The notes under the pieces: model-generated
Told to the model about the DNA's origin: nothing
Databases searched by the model: none
Seen by the model: the letters and a program-made list of their open reading frames with translations, nothing else
Part shown: piece by piece, positions 22,832 through 36,298 of the stretch
How the letters are laid out: each line of letters opens with the position of its first letter
Numbering within the stretch: position 1 is the first letter of the stretch
Position numbers and translations under genes: made by a program
Source of the DNA: Calendula officinalis
Lineage: Eukaryota; Streptophyta; Magnoliopsida; Asterales; Asteraceae
Assembly: GCA_963853835.1 (NCBI GenBank)
Contig: OY970829.1
Span: forward strand, 28,917,764-28,981,763
DNA: 64,000 nt
Direction: 5' to 3'

Positions 22832-24446
22832 TTATAACCACTACATGTCCATAACTCATATCGATGGCCCCTGAACCATTATAACTACTAGCCATGACCA
22901 ATAGTCTATAGATATCCATTTTACAAGTAATAGGTGTCCATAACCCATAACCATGGTCCTTGAACCATTATAACAACTAGATGTCCATAACTGATACTGA
23001 TGGCCCTTGAACCATTATAACTACTAGCCATGACCGATAGCCTATAAATATACATTTTACAAGTAATAGGTGTCCATTACGCATAACAATCGTCCCTAAA
23101 CCATTATAACCACTAGATTTCCATAACTGATACCGATGGCCCTTGAACCATTATAACTACTAGCCATGACCAATAGCCTATAGATATCCATTTTACAAGT
23201 AATAAGTGTCCATAACCCATAACCGTGGTCCTTGAATCATTATAACCACTAGATGTCCATAACTGATACTGATGGCCCTTGAACCATTATAACAACTAGC
23301 CATGTCCAATAGCCTACAGATATACATTTTACAAGTAATAGGTGTCCATAACCCATAACCATGGTTCTTGAATCATTATAACCACTAGATGTCCATGACT
23401 GATACTGATGGCCCTTGAACCATTATAACTTGTAACCATGACTAATAGCCTACAGATATCCATTTTACAAGTAATAGGTGTCCATAACCCATAAACATGG
23501 TTCTTGAACCATTATAACCACTAGATGCCCATAACTGATATTGATGGCCCTTGAACCATTATAACTACTAGCCGTGTCCAATAGCCTACAGATGTCCATT
23601 TTACAAGTAATAGGTGTCCATAACCCATAACCATGGTCCTTGAACCATTATAACCAGTAGCTGTCCATAACTGATACTGATGGCCCTTGAACCATTATAA
23701 CTACTAGCTATGACCAATAGCCTATAAATATACTTTTTACAAGTAATAAGTGTCCATAACCCATAACCAAGGCCATTGAACCATTATAACCACTACATGT
23801 CCATAACTCATATTGATGGCCCTTGAACCATTATAACTACTAGCCATGACCAATAGCCTATAGATATCCATTTTAAAAGTAATAGGTGTCCATTACCCAT
23901 AACAATCGTCCCTGAACCTTTATAACCACTAGATGTCCATAACTGATATTGATGGCCCTTGAACCATTATAACTACTAGCCATGACCAGTAGCCTATAGA
24001 TATCCATTTTACCAGTAATAGGTGTCCATAACCCATAACCATGGTCCTTGAATCATTATAACCACCAGATGTCCATAACTGATACTGATGGCCCATGAAC
24101 CATTATAACTACTAGCCATGTCCAATAGCCTACAGATATCCATTTTACAAGTAATAGGTATCCATAACCCATAACCATGGTTCTTGAACCATTATAACCA
24201 CTAGATGTCCATAACTGATACTGATGGCCCTTCAACCATTATAACTACTAGCCATGACCAATAGCCTCTAGATATCCAATTTACAAGTAATAGGTGTCCA
24301 TAACCCATAACCATGATTCTTGAACCATTATAACCACTAGATGTCCATAACTGATACTGATGGCCCTTGAACCATTATAACAACTATCCATGACCTATAG
24401 CCTATAGATATCCATTTTACAAGTAATAGGTGTGCATAACCCATAA
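22832..24446. repeat. 136-bp satellite array, block 3
   Basis: About 12 monomers between the Harbinger element and the second LINE, starting with the right TTA duplication (22832-22834). The order of variants matches 13980 to about 14900, for example ACAACTAGATG, the GACCGATAGCCTATAAATA unit, CATTACGCATAA and CATGACTAATAGCC, with about one monomer missing. It is therefore the continuation of a segmental copy that the transposon split. Confidence 0.95.
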
Positions 24447-26565
24447 ATATCGTATTTCTGATCATTCCCCTTGCATTCTTCGTATCCCTGACTTATGTAA
24501 GTCGAAACGCTAGCCCTTTAAATTCTTCAATTTTTTAGCTCACAAAAAAGGCTTCCATGATATTAAGTCGGGATGGTCTTCAGAAGTAACAGGTTTTGCA
24601 ATGTTCAGAGTGGTTAAAAGATTGAAGCTTCTTAAGTCCCCACTGCGGATTTTATTAAAGGAGCAAGGTAATTTACATACAAAAGTTCAGAATCTTCGTT
24701 TGGAGCTAGATGATATCCAACGTGCTCTAGATAAAAACCCGCATTGTATAGAGCTTAGGGAGGAAGAAGCAACCTATTTGCAAGCTTTTAAGGATGCGGT
24801 CTTGGATGAGGAAAGGTTTCTAAAACAGAAATCCAAGGTGGAGTGGCTTCGGGTTGGTGATTCCAACTCGGCGTTTTTTCACAATTCCTTGAAGAGCAGA
24901 TGCCATAGAAGTCGTATTGATGCCATATTTGATGGTGACGATGTCTTGCGAGAAGGTAAGGATGTTGCTCATGTTTTTACTGGTTACTATGAGAATTTCC
25001 TTGGTATTGCGGGTCCAACGAACCCTCTTGTGTTGCATGAACTGTTTCCTAACACTATAGAGCCTAATAAGGCTGATTTTATGGTCCGGGAAATTATGGA
25101 TGCGGAAATAAAAGATGCAATGTTCTCTGTTGGTGATGATAAACCCCGGGGCCAGATGGTTATACTTCTGCATTTTTTAAGAAGGCTTGGGATATCGTTG
25201 GTAATGATGTATGTAGTGCTGTTCGTGAATTTTTTATGTCTGGTAAGCTTCTTAAAGAAGTTAATCATACTATCCTTGCTCTTATTCCAAAGGTTGCTAC
25301 TCCTTCTAGAGTTACGGAATACCGCCCTATTTCTTGCTGTAATGTCTTATATAAATGTATTAACAAGGTTATCACTAACCGAATTAAAGATGTCTTAGGT
25401 GATATTGTGGGTATTAACCAATCGGCCTTTATCCTGGGCCGAAGAATATCAGACAATATTTTATTGACTCAGGACTTTATGCATAACTATCATCTGCAAA
25501 ATGGCCATCCCCGATGTGCGTTTAAAGTTGATAACCAGAAAGCTAATGATACGGTTGACTAGGAGTTTCTTCATAATATTTTACTAGGTTTCGGGTTTCC
25601 TTTGAGAATGGTCACTTGGATCATGGAATGTATTACCACCCCTTCATTCTTTGTCTCTATTAATGGTGATATCCATGGCTGGTTCAAGGGCAAAAGAGGG
25701 TTGAGACAAGGCGATCCTATGTCTCCTTATCTTTTCACTCTTGTTATGGAAGTGTTATCTCTTATTCTACAACGTAGAGTGCGGGAAAGTGAGGATTTTC
25801 AGTACCACTTTCGTTGTGAGCAACAAAAGATTATTAACCTTTGTTTTGCAGATGATTTATTTCTGTTTGCACGAGGGAATGTCAGCTCAACGAACTTGAT
25901 TTTGGATTCCTTGAATGAGTTTAAGGAGGTCTCGGGGTTAGTGCCAAGTATTCCTAAGAGTACAATATTCTTCTGCAATGTCCCGCCTTCAATACGTCAA
26001 GATATTCTTCAGATTATGCCTTTTGCTGAAGGTACGCTCCCAGTCAAGTATCTTGGAGTCCCGCTCATTTCGACTAGGTTACTTTATAGAGACTGTAAGG
26101 TTCCTGTTGAAAAGTTGCGGATGAGGATTGCTGATTGGAAGAACAAGTTCCTCTCGTTTGCGGGGAGAGTTCAATTAATTATATCTGTCTTATCTTCCTT
26201 GCATATCTATTGGGCGTCGGTTTTTATTCTCCCTTCTCGTATTGTTCATGATCTTGAACAATTGATGCGGGGTTTTTTATGATGCCAGGGGGAGATGAAA
26301 AAGGGGAAGGCAAAAGTCGCTTGGGAGTTGGTGTGTAAGCCGAAAAATGAAGGGGGGCTTGGTATTCGAAGAATTCATGACTTTAATGTTTCCCTTATGG
26401 CTACTCATATCTGGTCTATTGTGACAAATAAAGAGTCGTTATGGGTCAAATGGATCCACTCTTATAAGCTCGCGGGACGAAGCTTTTGGGAAGTCCCATG
26501 TACGGGATATGTTTCATGGGGATGGCGGAAATTAATCTAAATACGAGACCAACTTAAACGAGTCA
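24447..26565 (+). mobile_element. Second L1-type LINE, truncated at both ends
   Basis: The sequence enters ORF2 abruptly at the end of the endonuclease (ISDHSPC) and stops before the zf-RVT tail. It has no ORF1, 3' region or poly(A). It is a different family from the first LINE: the motifs correspond but the nucleotide sequence is well diverged and GC is higher. The right limit (26541 to 26566) is uncertain because homology fades where LTR-like sequence starts. Confidence 0.88.
24451..26540 (+). pseudogene. LINE ORF2 fragment (reverse transcriptase), decayed
   Basis: Remnant of the target-nicking and copying polyprotein. It contains the last endonuclease motif (SDHSPC, from 24457), the linker with KSKVEWLRVGDSN, and the reverse transcriptase with SAFILGRRISDNI, GLRQGDPMSPYLF and FADDLFLF (25845-25868), followed by the thumb region to WGWRKLI. 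In-frame stops lie at 24511-24513, 25560-25562 (Trp in the DTVDW motif), 26280-26282 (Trp of a FLWCQ-like motif) and 26538-26540. One frameshift lies near 25150 in the APGPDG motif. It cannot encode an active enzyme. Confidence 0.9.
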
Positions 26566-26739
26566 CCAACGAATCGCTCAAGTCTAAATTCTCTTAAGGG
26601 ATAAATTGTGCATCATTTAGTTTAGGCGTGTCGTCAAGACCGTCACTTATACATTATTTCATATGCGTTTAGGACGCTAGGATCATTGTGGTTGGAGACC
26701 GCCCGTTAGTGTTTGTGATTTTGGCTAGCATTGCATCAG

Positions 26740-27000
26740 GTGAGTTCACAGCCCCACTTTTTACAGCATTTTATTTACTGTTTTACAACTTTGGGGTGAA
26801 AAACATAACAAATGTTTTTATAAATGTTCCAACTATTTATCACAACATATTTATAAATCTTATTGTGATGGTGATTTCACGACCCCTCTTTTACTACGTT
26901 TTTAACTATTTTACTATTGGGGTGAAAAACATATAAACTATTTTATAAATAATTACCATTATTTATAATCAATCATTTTATGGTGATGAAACTATTTTTG
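26740..27000. repeat. Degenerate tandem pair, about 131 bp, in the LTR-like fragment
   Basis: Two diverged copies start at 26740 (GTGAGTTCACAGCCCCACTTT) and 26871 (GTGATTTCACGACCCCTCTT). Both contain GGGGTGAAAAACATA followed by AT-rich sequence with TTTATAAAT. Confidence 0.65.
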
Positions 27001-27280
27001 GAAACTAGACAACGAATCCTTAAGCTTGGACTAAGTTTAGATGTACATGGAAGTGCGTATATGTTACATACATAATCATTAGCTAGTTTCGACTAGGCCC
27101 TGGATATGCAAATAGTACTATTGGCGGAGACCTACCCTCCCACGATTTCATCATTTATCGGTATTTACCGACCACGAGGAGTGTATATCTAGCACGTTTA
27201 AGGTTGTTTTGGTTATGGACTTAGGGTCAGCATTTGAACTCAAAGGTGTAGCTAACCTGTTGGGGAATCACCGTCACTAA

Positions 27281-27560
27281 TGTTTCTACTACTGCTCTCG
27301 GAGCAGGCCATTTTCACGTTTTATATCATCACACTATTTTTGCCAACGATGGCATACTAAACCTATTGTTTCTACTAACGCGATTAAAATCCTACCACTA
27401 CTTTCGGAGCAGGTCAATTTTAACATTTTTTAACATCACCTTATTTTTGCCAACGATGGCATACGAAAACTATTGTTTCTACTATTGCTTTTGAGCAGAC
27501 TATTTTTAAACGTTTTATATCGTCAAACGATTTTTTCCATGAATGGCATACAAAAACTAT
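27281..27560. repeat. Degenerate triple repeat, about 85 to 105 bp
   Basis: Three units begin with TGTTTCTACTA near 27281, 27367 and 27474. Each has a GCTCTCGGAGCAGG-like core and the first two end in TTTTTGCCAACGATGGCATAC, with a diverged form in the third. Such subrepeats are common in LTR U3 regions. Confidence 0.7.
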
Positions 27561-30060
27561 GGAGCTATTTTGAACTCATTAAAACCTGTGAATTCACTCA
27601 ACAATTTTGTTGATACTTTTACTTATGTTTTTCAAGTATCTAAGAAAAGCATTGAGTCGCATGCATTGGAGTCAAGCTTTCATTTTGTAAAGATGTCACC
27701 TCCTAATTTTAGTTAAAAACTATGTTTTGGTTCAACTACTTTGTTTACATTAAATATTGGTGACATTACTTTTTATCAAACATTTATTGTTTACAATAAT
27801 CATATGCTATGTTTACTCATGATAGTCGCATGCCCGTTCTTCTGCAAACCACTTTTGGCGGGGTGTGACAAAGGTGTACATAACCCATAACCATGGTCCT
27901 TGAACCATTATAACCGCTAGATGTCCATAACAGATACTGATGGCCCTAGAACCATTACAACTACTAGCCATGACCAATAGCATATAGATATCCATTTTAC
28001 AAGTAATAGGTGTCCATAACCCATAACCATGGTTCTTGAACCATTATAACCACTAGATGTCCATAACTGATACTGATGGCCCTCGAACCATTACAACTAC
28101 TAGACATGACCAATAGCCTATAGATATCCATTTTACAAGTAATAGGTGTCCATAACCCATAACCATGGTTCTTGAACCATTATAACCACTAGCTGTCCAT
28201 AACTGATACTGATGGCCCTTGAACCATTATAACTACTAGCCATGAACAATAGCCAATAGATATCCATTTTACAAGTAATAGGTGTCCATAACCCATAACC
28301 ATGGATCTTGAACGATTATAACCGCTAGATGTCCATAACTGATACTGATGGCCCTTCAACCATTATAACTACTAGCCATGACCAATAGCTTCTAGATATC
28401 CAATTTACAAGTAATAGGTGTCCATAACCCATAGCCATGGTCCTTGAACCATTATAACCACTAGATGTCCATAACTAATACTGATGGCCCTTGAACCATT
28501 ATAACTACTAGCCTTGACCAATAGCCTATAGATATCCATTTTACAAGTAATAGGTGTCCATAACCCATAACCGTGGTCCTTGAACCATTATAACCACTAG
28601 ATGTCCATAACTGATACTGATGGCCCTTAAACCATTATAACTACTAGCCATGACCATTAGCCTATAGATATATATTTTACAAGTAATAGGTGTCCATAAC
28701 CCATAACCATGGTCCTTGAATCATTATAACCACTAGATGTCCATAACTGATACTGATGGCCCATGAACCATTATAACTACTAGCCATGACCAATAGCCTA
28801 TAGATATCCATTTTACAAGTAATAGGTGTCCATAACCCATAACCATGGTCCTTGAACCATTATAACCACTAGATGTCCATAACTGATACTGATGGCCCTT
28901 GAACCATTATAACTACTAGCCATGACCAATAGCATATAGATATACATTTTACAAGTAATAGGTGTTCATAACCCATAACCATGGTTCTTGAACCATTATA
29001 ACCACTGCCATAACTGATACAGATGGCCCTTAAACCAATATAACTACTAGCCATGACCAATAGCCTATTGATATCGCTTTTACAAGTAATAGGTGTCCAT
29101 AACCCATAACCATGTTCCTTGAACCATTAAAACCACAAGATGTCCATAACTGATACTGATGGCCCTTGAACCATTATAACTACTAGCCCTGACCAATAGC
29201 CTATAGATATCCATTGTACAAGTAATAGGTGTCCATAACCCATAACCATGGTTCTTGAACCATTATAACCACTGCCATAACTGATACAGATGGCCCTTAA
29301 ACCATTATAACTACTAGCCATGACCAATAGCATATTGATATCGCTTTTACAAGTAATAGGTGTCCATAACCCATAACCATGGTCCTTGAACCATTATAAC
29401 CACTAGATGTCCATAACTGATACTGATGGCCCTTGAACCATTATAACTACTAGCCATGACCAATAGCATATAGATATACATTTTACAAGTAATAGGTGTC
29501 CATAACCCATAACCATGGTTCTTGAACCATTATAACCACTAAATGTCCATAACTGATACTGATGGCCCTTGAACCATTATAACTACTAGCCATGACCAAT
29601 AGCCTATAGATATATATTTTACGAGTAATAGGTGTTTATAACCCATAACCATGGCCCTTGAACAATTATAACCACTAGATGTCTGTAACTGATACCGATG
29701 GCCCTTGAACCATTATAACTACTACCCATGACCTATATAGATATCTATTTTACAAGTAATAGGTGTCCATAACCCATATCCATGGTTCTTGAACAATTAT
29801 AGCCACTAGATGTCCATAACTGATACTGATGGCCCTTCAACCATTATGACTACTAGCCATGACCACTAGCCTATAGATATCCATTTTACAAGTAATAGAA
29901 GTCCATAACCCATAACCATGGTTCTTGAACCATTATAACCACTAGATGTACATAACTGATACTGATGGCCCTTGAACCATTATACCTACTAGCCATGAAC
30001 AATAGCCAATAGATATCCATTTTACAAGTAATAGGTGTCCATAACCCATAACCATGGATC

Positions 30061-32919
30061 TTGAACGATTATAACCGCTAGATGTCCATAACTGATACTG
30101 ATGGCCCTTCAACCATTATAACTACTAGCCATGACCAATAGCTTCTAGATATCCAATTTACAAGTAATAGGTGTCCATAACCCATAGCCATGGTCCTTGA
30201 ACCATTATAACCACTAGATGTCCATAACTAATACTGATGGCCCTTGAACCATTATAACTACTAGCCTTGACCAATAGCCTATAAATATCCATTTTACAAG
30301 TAATAGGTGTCCATAACCCATAACCGTGGTTCTTGAACCATTATAACCACTAGATGTCCATAACTGATACTGATGGCCCTTAAACCATTATAACTACTAG
30401 CCATGACCATTAGCCTATAGATATCTATTTTACAAGTAATAGGTGTCCATAACCCATAACCATGGTCCTTGAATCATTATAACCACTAGATGTCCATAAC
30501 TGATACCGATGGCCCATGAACCATTATAACTACTAGCCATGACCAATAGCCTATAGGTATCCATTTTACAAGTAATAGGTGTCCATAACCCATAACCATG
30601 GTCCTTGAACCATTATAACCACTAGATGATCATAACTGATACTGATGGCCCTTGAACCATTATAACTACTAGCCATGACCAATAGCATATAGATATACAC
30701 TTTACAAGTTAAAGGTGTCCATAACCCATAACCATGGTTCTTGAACCATTATAACCACTAGATGTCCATAACTGATACTGATGGCCCTTCAACTATTATA
30801 ACTACTAGCCATGACCAATAGCCTCTAGATATTCAATTTACAAGTAAATAAGTGTCCATAACCCATAACCATGGTCCTTGAACCATTATAACCACTAGAT
30901 GTCCATAACTGATACTGATGGCCCTTGAACCATTATAACTACTAGCCATGAACATTAGCCAATAGATATCCATTTTACAAGTAATAGGTGTCCATAACCC
31001 ATAACCATGGATCTTGAACGATTATAACCGCTAGATGTCCATAACTGATACTGATGGCCCTTCAACCATTATAACTACTAGCCATGACCAATAGCTTCTA
31101 GATATCCAATTTACAAGTAATAGGTGTCCATAACCCATAGCCATGGTCCTTGATCCATTATAACCACTAGATGTCCATAACTAATACTGATGGCCCTTGA
31201 ACCATTATAACTACTAGCCTTGACCAATAGCCTATAGATATCCATTTTACAAGTAATAGGTGTCCATAACCCATAACCGTGGTTCTTGAACCATTATAAC
31301 CACTAGATGTCCATAACTGATACTGATGGCCCTTAAACCATTATAACTACTAGCCATGACCATTAGCCTATAGATATCTATTTTACAAGTAATAGGTGTC
31401 CATAACCCATAACCATGGTCCTTGAATCATTATAACCACTAGATGTCCATAACTGATACCGATGGCCCATGAACCATTATAACTACTAGCCATGACCAAT
31501 AGCCTATAGGTATCCATTTTACAAGTAATAGGTGTCCATAACCCATAACCATGGTCCTTGAACCATTATAACCACTAGATGATCATAACTGATACTGATG
31601 GCCCTTGAACCATTATAACTACTAGCCATGACCAATAGCATATAGATATACACTTTACAAGTTAAAGGTGTCCATAACCCATAACCATGGTTCTTGAACC
31701 ATTATAACCACTAGATGTCCATAACTGATACTGATGGCCCTTCAACTATTATAACTACTAGCCATGACCAATAGCCTCTAGATATTCAATTTACAAGTAA
31801 ATAAGTGTCCATAACCCATAACCATGGTCCTTGAACCATTATAACCACTAGATGTCCATAACTGATACTGATGGCCCTTGAACCATTATAACTACTAGCC
31901 ATGAACATTAGCCAATAGATATCCATTTTACAAGTAATAGGTGTCCATAACCCATAACCATGGATCTTGAACGATTATAACCGCTAGATGTCCATAACTG
32001 ATACTGATGGCCCTTCAACCATTATAACTACTAGCCATGACCAATAGCTTCTAGATATCCAATTTACAAGTAATAGGTGTCCATAACCCATAGCCATGGT
32101 CCTTGAACCATTATAACCACTAGATGTCCATAACTAATACTGATGGCCCTTGAACCATTATAACTACTAGCCTTGACCAATAGCCTATAGATATCCATTT
32201 TACAAGTAATAGGTGTCCATAACCCATAACCGTGGTTCTTGAACCATTATAACCACTAGATGTCCATAACTGATACTGATGGCCCTTAAACCATTATAAC
32301 TACTAGCCATGACCATTAGCCTATAGATATCTATTTTACAAGTAATAGGTGTCCATAACCCATAACCATGGTCCTTGAATCATTATAACCACTAGATGTC
32401 CATAACTGATACCGATGGCCCATGAACCATTATAACTACTAGCCATGACCAATAGCCTATAGGTATCCATTTTACAAGTAATAGGTGTCCATAACCCATA
32501 ACCATGGTCCTTGAACCATTATAACCACTAGATGATCATAACTGATACTGATGGCCCTTGAACCATTATAACTACTAGCCATGACCAATAGCATATAGAT
32601 ATACACTTTACAAGTTAAAGGTGTCCATAACCCATAACCATGGTTCTTGAACCATTATAACCACTAGATGTCCATAACTGATACTGATGGCCCTTCAACT
32701 ATTATAACTACTAGCCATGACCAATAGCCTCTAGATATTCAATTTACAAGTAAATAAGTGTCCATAACCCATAACCATGGTCCTTGAACCATTATAACCA
32801 CTAGATGTCCATAACTGATACTGATGGCCCTTGAACCATTATAACTACTAGCCATGAACAATAGCCAATAGATATCCATTTTACAAGTAATAGGTGTCCA
32901 TAACCCATAACCATGGATC
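30061..32919. repeat. Higher-order repeat: three tandem copies of 953 bp
   Basis: The marker TTGAACGATTATAACCGCTAG occurs at 30061, 31014, 31967 and 32920, exactly 953 bp apart. Each unit is seven monomers plus one base and carries the same order of variants, including ACCGTGG, CATTAGCC, GATGATCATAAC and TTACAAGTTAAAGG. Confidence 0.93.
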
Positions 32920-35900
32920 TTGAACGATTATAACCGCTAGATGTCCATAACTGATACTGATGGCCCTTCAACCATTATAACTACTAGCCATGACCAATAG
33001 CTTCTAGATAACCAATTTACAAGTAATAGGTGTCCATAACCCATAGCCATGGTCCTTGAACCATTATAACCACTAGATGTCCATAACTAATACTGATGGC
33101 CCTTGAACCATTATAACTACTAGCCTTGACCAATAGCCTATAGATATCCATTTTACAAGTAATAGGTGTCCATAACCCATAACCGTGGTCCTTGAACCAT
33201 TATAACCACTAGATGTCCATAACTGATACTGATGGCCCTTAAACCAATATAACTACTAGCCATGACCAATAGCCTATTGATATCGCTTTTACAAGTAATA
33301 GGTGTCCATAACCCATAACCATGTTCCTTGAACCATTATAACCACAAGATGTCCATAACTGATACTGATGGCCCTTGAACCATTATAACTACTAGCCCTG
33401 ACCAATAGCCTATAGATATCCATTTTACAAGTAATAGGTGTCCATAACCCATAACCATGGTTCTTGAACCATTATAACCACTGCCATAACTGATACAGAT
33501 GGCCCTTAAACCATTATAACTACTATCCATGACCAATAGCATATTGATATCGCTTTTACAAGTAATAGGTGTCCATAACCCATAACCATGGTCCTTGAAC
33601 CATTATAACCACTAGATATCCATAACTGATACTGATGGCCCTTGAACCATTATAACTACTAGCCATGACCAATAGCATATAGATATACATTTTACAAGTA
33701 ATAGGTGTCCATAACCCATAACCATGGTTCTTGAACCATTATAACCACTAAATGTCCATAACTGATACTGATGGCCCTTGAACCATTATAACTACTAGCC
33801 ATGACCAATAGCCTATAGATATATATTTTACGAGTAATAGGTGTTTATAACCCATAACCATGGCCCTTGAACAATTATAACCACTAGATGTCTGTAACTG
33901 ATACCATTGGCCCTTGAACCATTATAACTACTACCCATGACCTATATAGATATCTATTTTACAAGTAATAGGTGTCCATAACCCATGACCATGGTTCTTG
34001 AACAATTATAGCCACTAGATGTCCATAACTGATACTGATGGCCCTTCAACCATTATGACTACTAGCCATGACCACTAGCCTATAGATATCCATTTTACAA
34101 GTAATAGGAGTCCATAACCCATAACCATGGTTCTTGAACCATTATAACCACTAGATGTCCATAACTGATACTGATGGCCCTTGAACCATTATACCTACTA
34201 GTCATGACCAATAGCCTATAGATATCTATTTTACAAGTAATAAGTGTCCATAACCCATAACCATGGTTCTTGAACCATTATAACCACTAGATGTCCATAA
34301 CTGATACTGATGGCCCTTCAACTATTATAACTACTAGCCATGACCAATAGCCTCTAGATATTCAATTTACAAGTAAATAAGTGTCCATAACCCATAACCA
34401 TGGTCCTTGAACCATTATAACCACTAGATGTCCATAACTGATACTGATGGCCCTTGAACCATTATAACTACTAGCCATGAACAATAGCCAATAGATATCC
34501 ATTTTACAAGTAATAGGTGTCCATAACCCATAACCATGGATCTTGAACGATTATAACCGCTAGATGTCCATAACTGATACTGATGGCCCTTCAACCATTA
34601 TAACTACTAGCCATGACCAATAGCTTCTAGATAACCAATTTACAAGTAATAGGTGTCCATAACCCATAGCCATGGTCCTTGAACCATTATAACCACTAGA
34701 TGTCCATAACTAATACTGATGGCCCTTGAACCATTATAACTACTAGCCTTGACCAATAGCCTATAGATATCCATTTTACAAGTAATAGGTGTCCATAACC
34801 CATAACCGTGGTCCTTGAACCATTATAACCACTAGATGTCCATAACTGATACTGATGGCCCTTAAACCAATATAACTACTAGCCATGACCAATAGCCTAT
34901 TGATATCGCTTTTACAAGTAATAGGTGTCCATAACCCATAACCATGTTCCTTGAACCATTATAACCACAAGATGTCCATAACTGATACTGATGGCCCTTG
35001 AACCATTATAACTACTAGCCCTGACCAATAGCCTATAGATATCCATTTTACAAGTAATAGGTGTCCATAACCCATAACCATGGTTCTTGAACCATTATAA
35101 CCACTGCCATAACTGATACAGATGGCCCTTAAACCATTATAACTACTATCCATGACCAATAGCATATTGATATCGCTTTTACAAGTAATAGGTGTCCATA
35201 ACCCATAACCATGGTCCTTGAACCATTATAACCACTAGATATCCATAACTGATACTGATGGCCCTTGAACCATTATAACTACTAGCCATGACCAATAGCA
35301 TATAGATATACATTTTACAAGTAATAGGTGTCCATAACCCATAACCATGGTTCTTGAACCATTATAACCACTAAATGTCCATAACTGATACTGATGGCCC
35401 TTGAACCATTATAACTACTAGCCATGACCAATAGCCTATAGATATATATTTTACGAGTAATAGGTGTTTATAACCCATAACCATGGCCCTTGAACAATTA
35501 TAACCACTAGATGTCTGTAACTGATACCATTGGCCCTTGAACCATTATAACTACTACCCATGACCTATATAGATATCTATTTTACAAGTAATAGGTGTCC
35601 ATAACCCATAACCATGGTTCCTGAACAATTATAGCCACTAGATGTCCATAACTGATACTGATGGCCCTTCAACCATTATGACTACTAGCCATGACCACTA
35701 GCCTATAGATATCCATTTTACAAGTAATAGGAGTCCATAACCCATAACCATGGTTCTTGAACCATTATAACCACTAGATGTCCATAACTGATACTGATGG
35801 CCCTTGAACCATTATACCTACTAGTCATGACCAATAGCCTATAGATATCTATTTTACAAGTAATAAGTGTCCATAACCCATAACCAGGGTTCTTGAACCA

Positions 35901-36298
35901 TTATAACCACTAGATGTCCATAACTGATACTGATGGCCCTTCAACTATTATAACTACTAGCCATGACCAATAGCCTCTAGATATTCAATTTACAAGTAAA
36001 TGTGTCCATAACCCATAACCATGGTCGTTGAACCATTATAACCACTAGATGTCCATAACTGATATTGATGGCCCTTGAACCATTATAACTACTAGCCATG
36101 ACCAATAGCCTATAGATATCCATTTTACGAGTAAGGGTGTCCATAACCCATAACCATGGTCCTTGAACCATTATAACCACTAGATGTCCATAACTGATAC
36201 TGATGGCCCTTGAACCATTATAACTACTAGCCATGAACAATAGCCAATAGATATCCATTTTACAAGTAATAGGTGTCCATAACCCATAACCATGGATC
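32920..36298. repeat. Higher-order repeat: 1623-bp unit and a longer second copy
   Basis: The same marker continues at 34543 (offset 1623) and 36299 (offset 1756). The 1623-bp unit is twelve monomers, two of them of the short form. The second copy is longer by about one extra monomer near 36000-36130. Confidence 0.88.

Larger units (their letters stand above)
26566..27870 (-). mobile_element. LTR-retrotransposon-like fragment (probable LTR, minus orientation)
   Basis: Non-satellite, non-coding sequence of about 1.3 kb. Read on the minus strand it begins TGTCACACCCCGCC at 27870, the kind of TG start typical of many plant Ty3/gypsy LTRs. No gag or pol frame is present. The far end with CA, the duplicate LTR and a target-site duplication were not found, so it is at best a solo or broken LTR. 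The 26688-26936 open frame is not convincing. An unrelated intergenic fragment is the alternative. Confidence 0.5.

Noticed and set aside
22564..22919. Open frames on both strands at the right end of the Harbinger element
   Set aside because: They overlap the transposase leader, the palindromes and adjoining satellite, with no recognisable protein.
26688..26936. 82-codon open frame in the LTR-like segment
   Set aside because: It is composed of AT-rich subrepeats and shows no retroelement motif.
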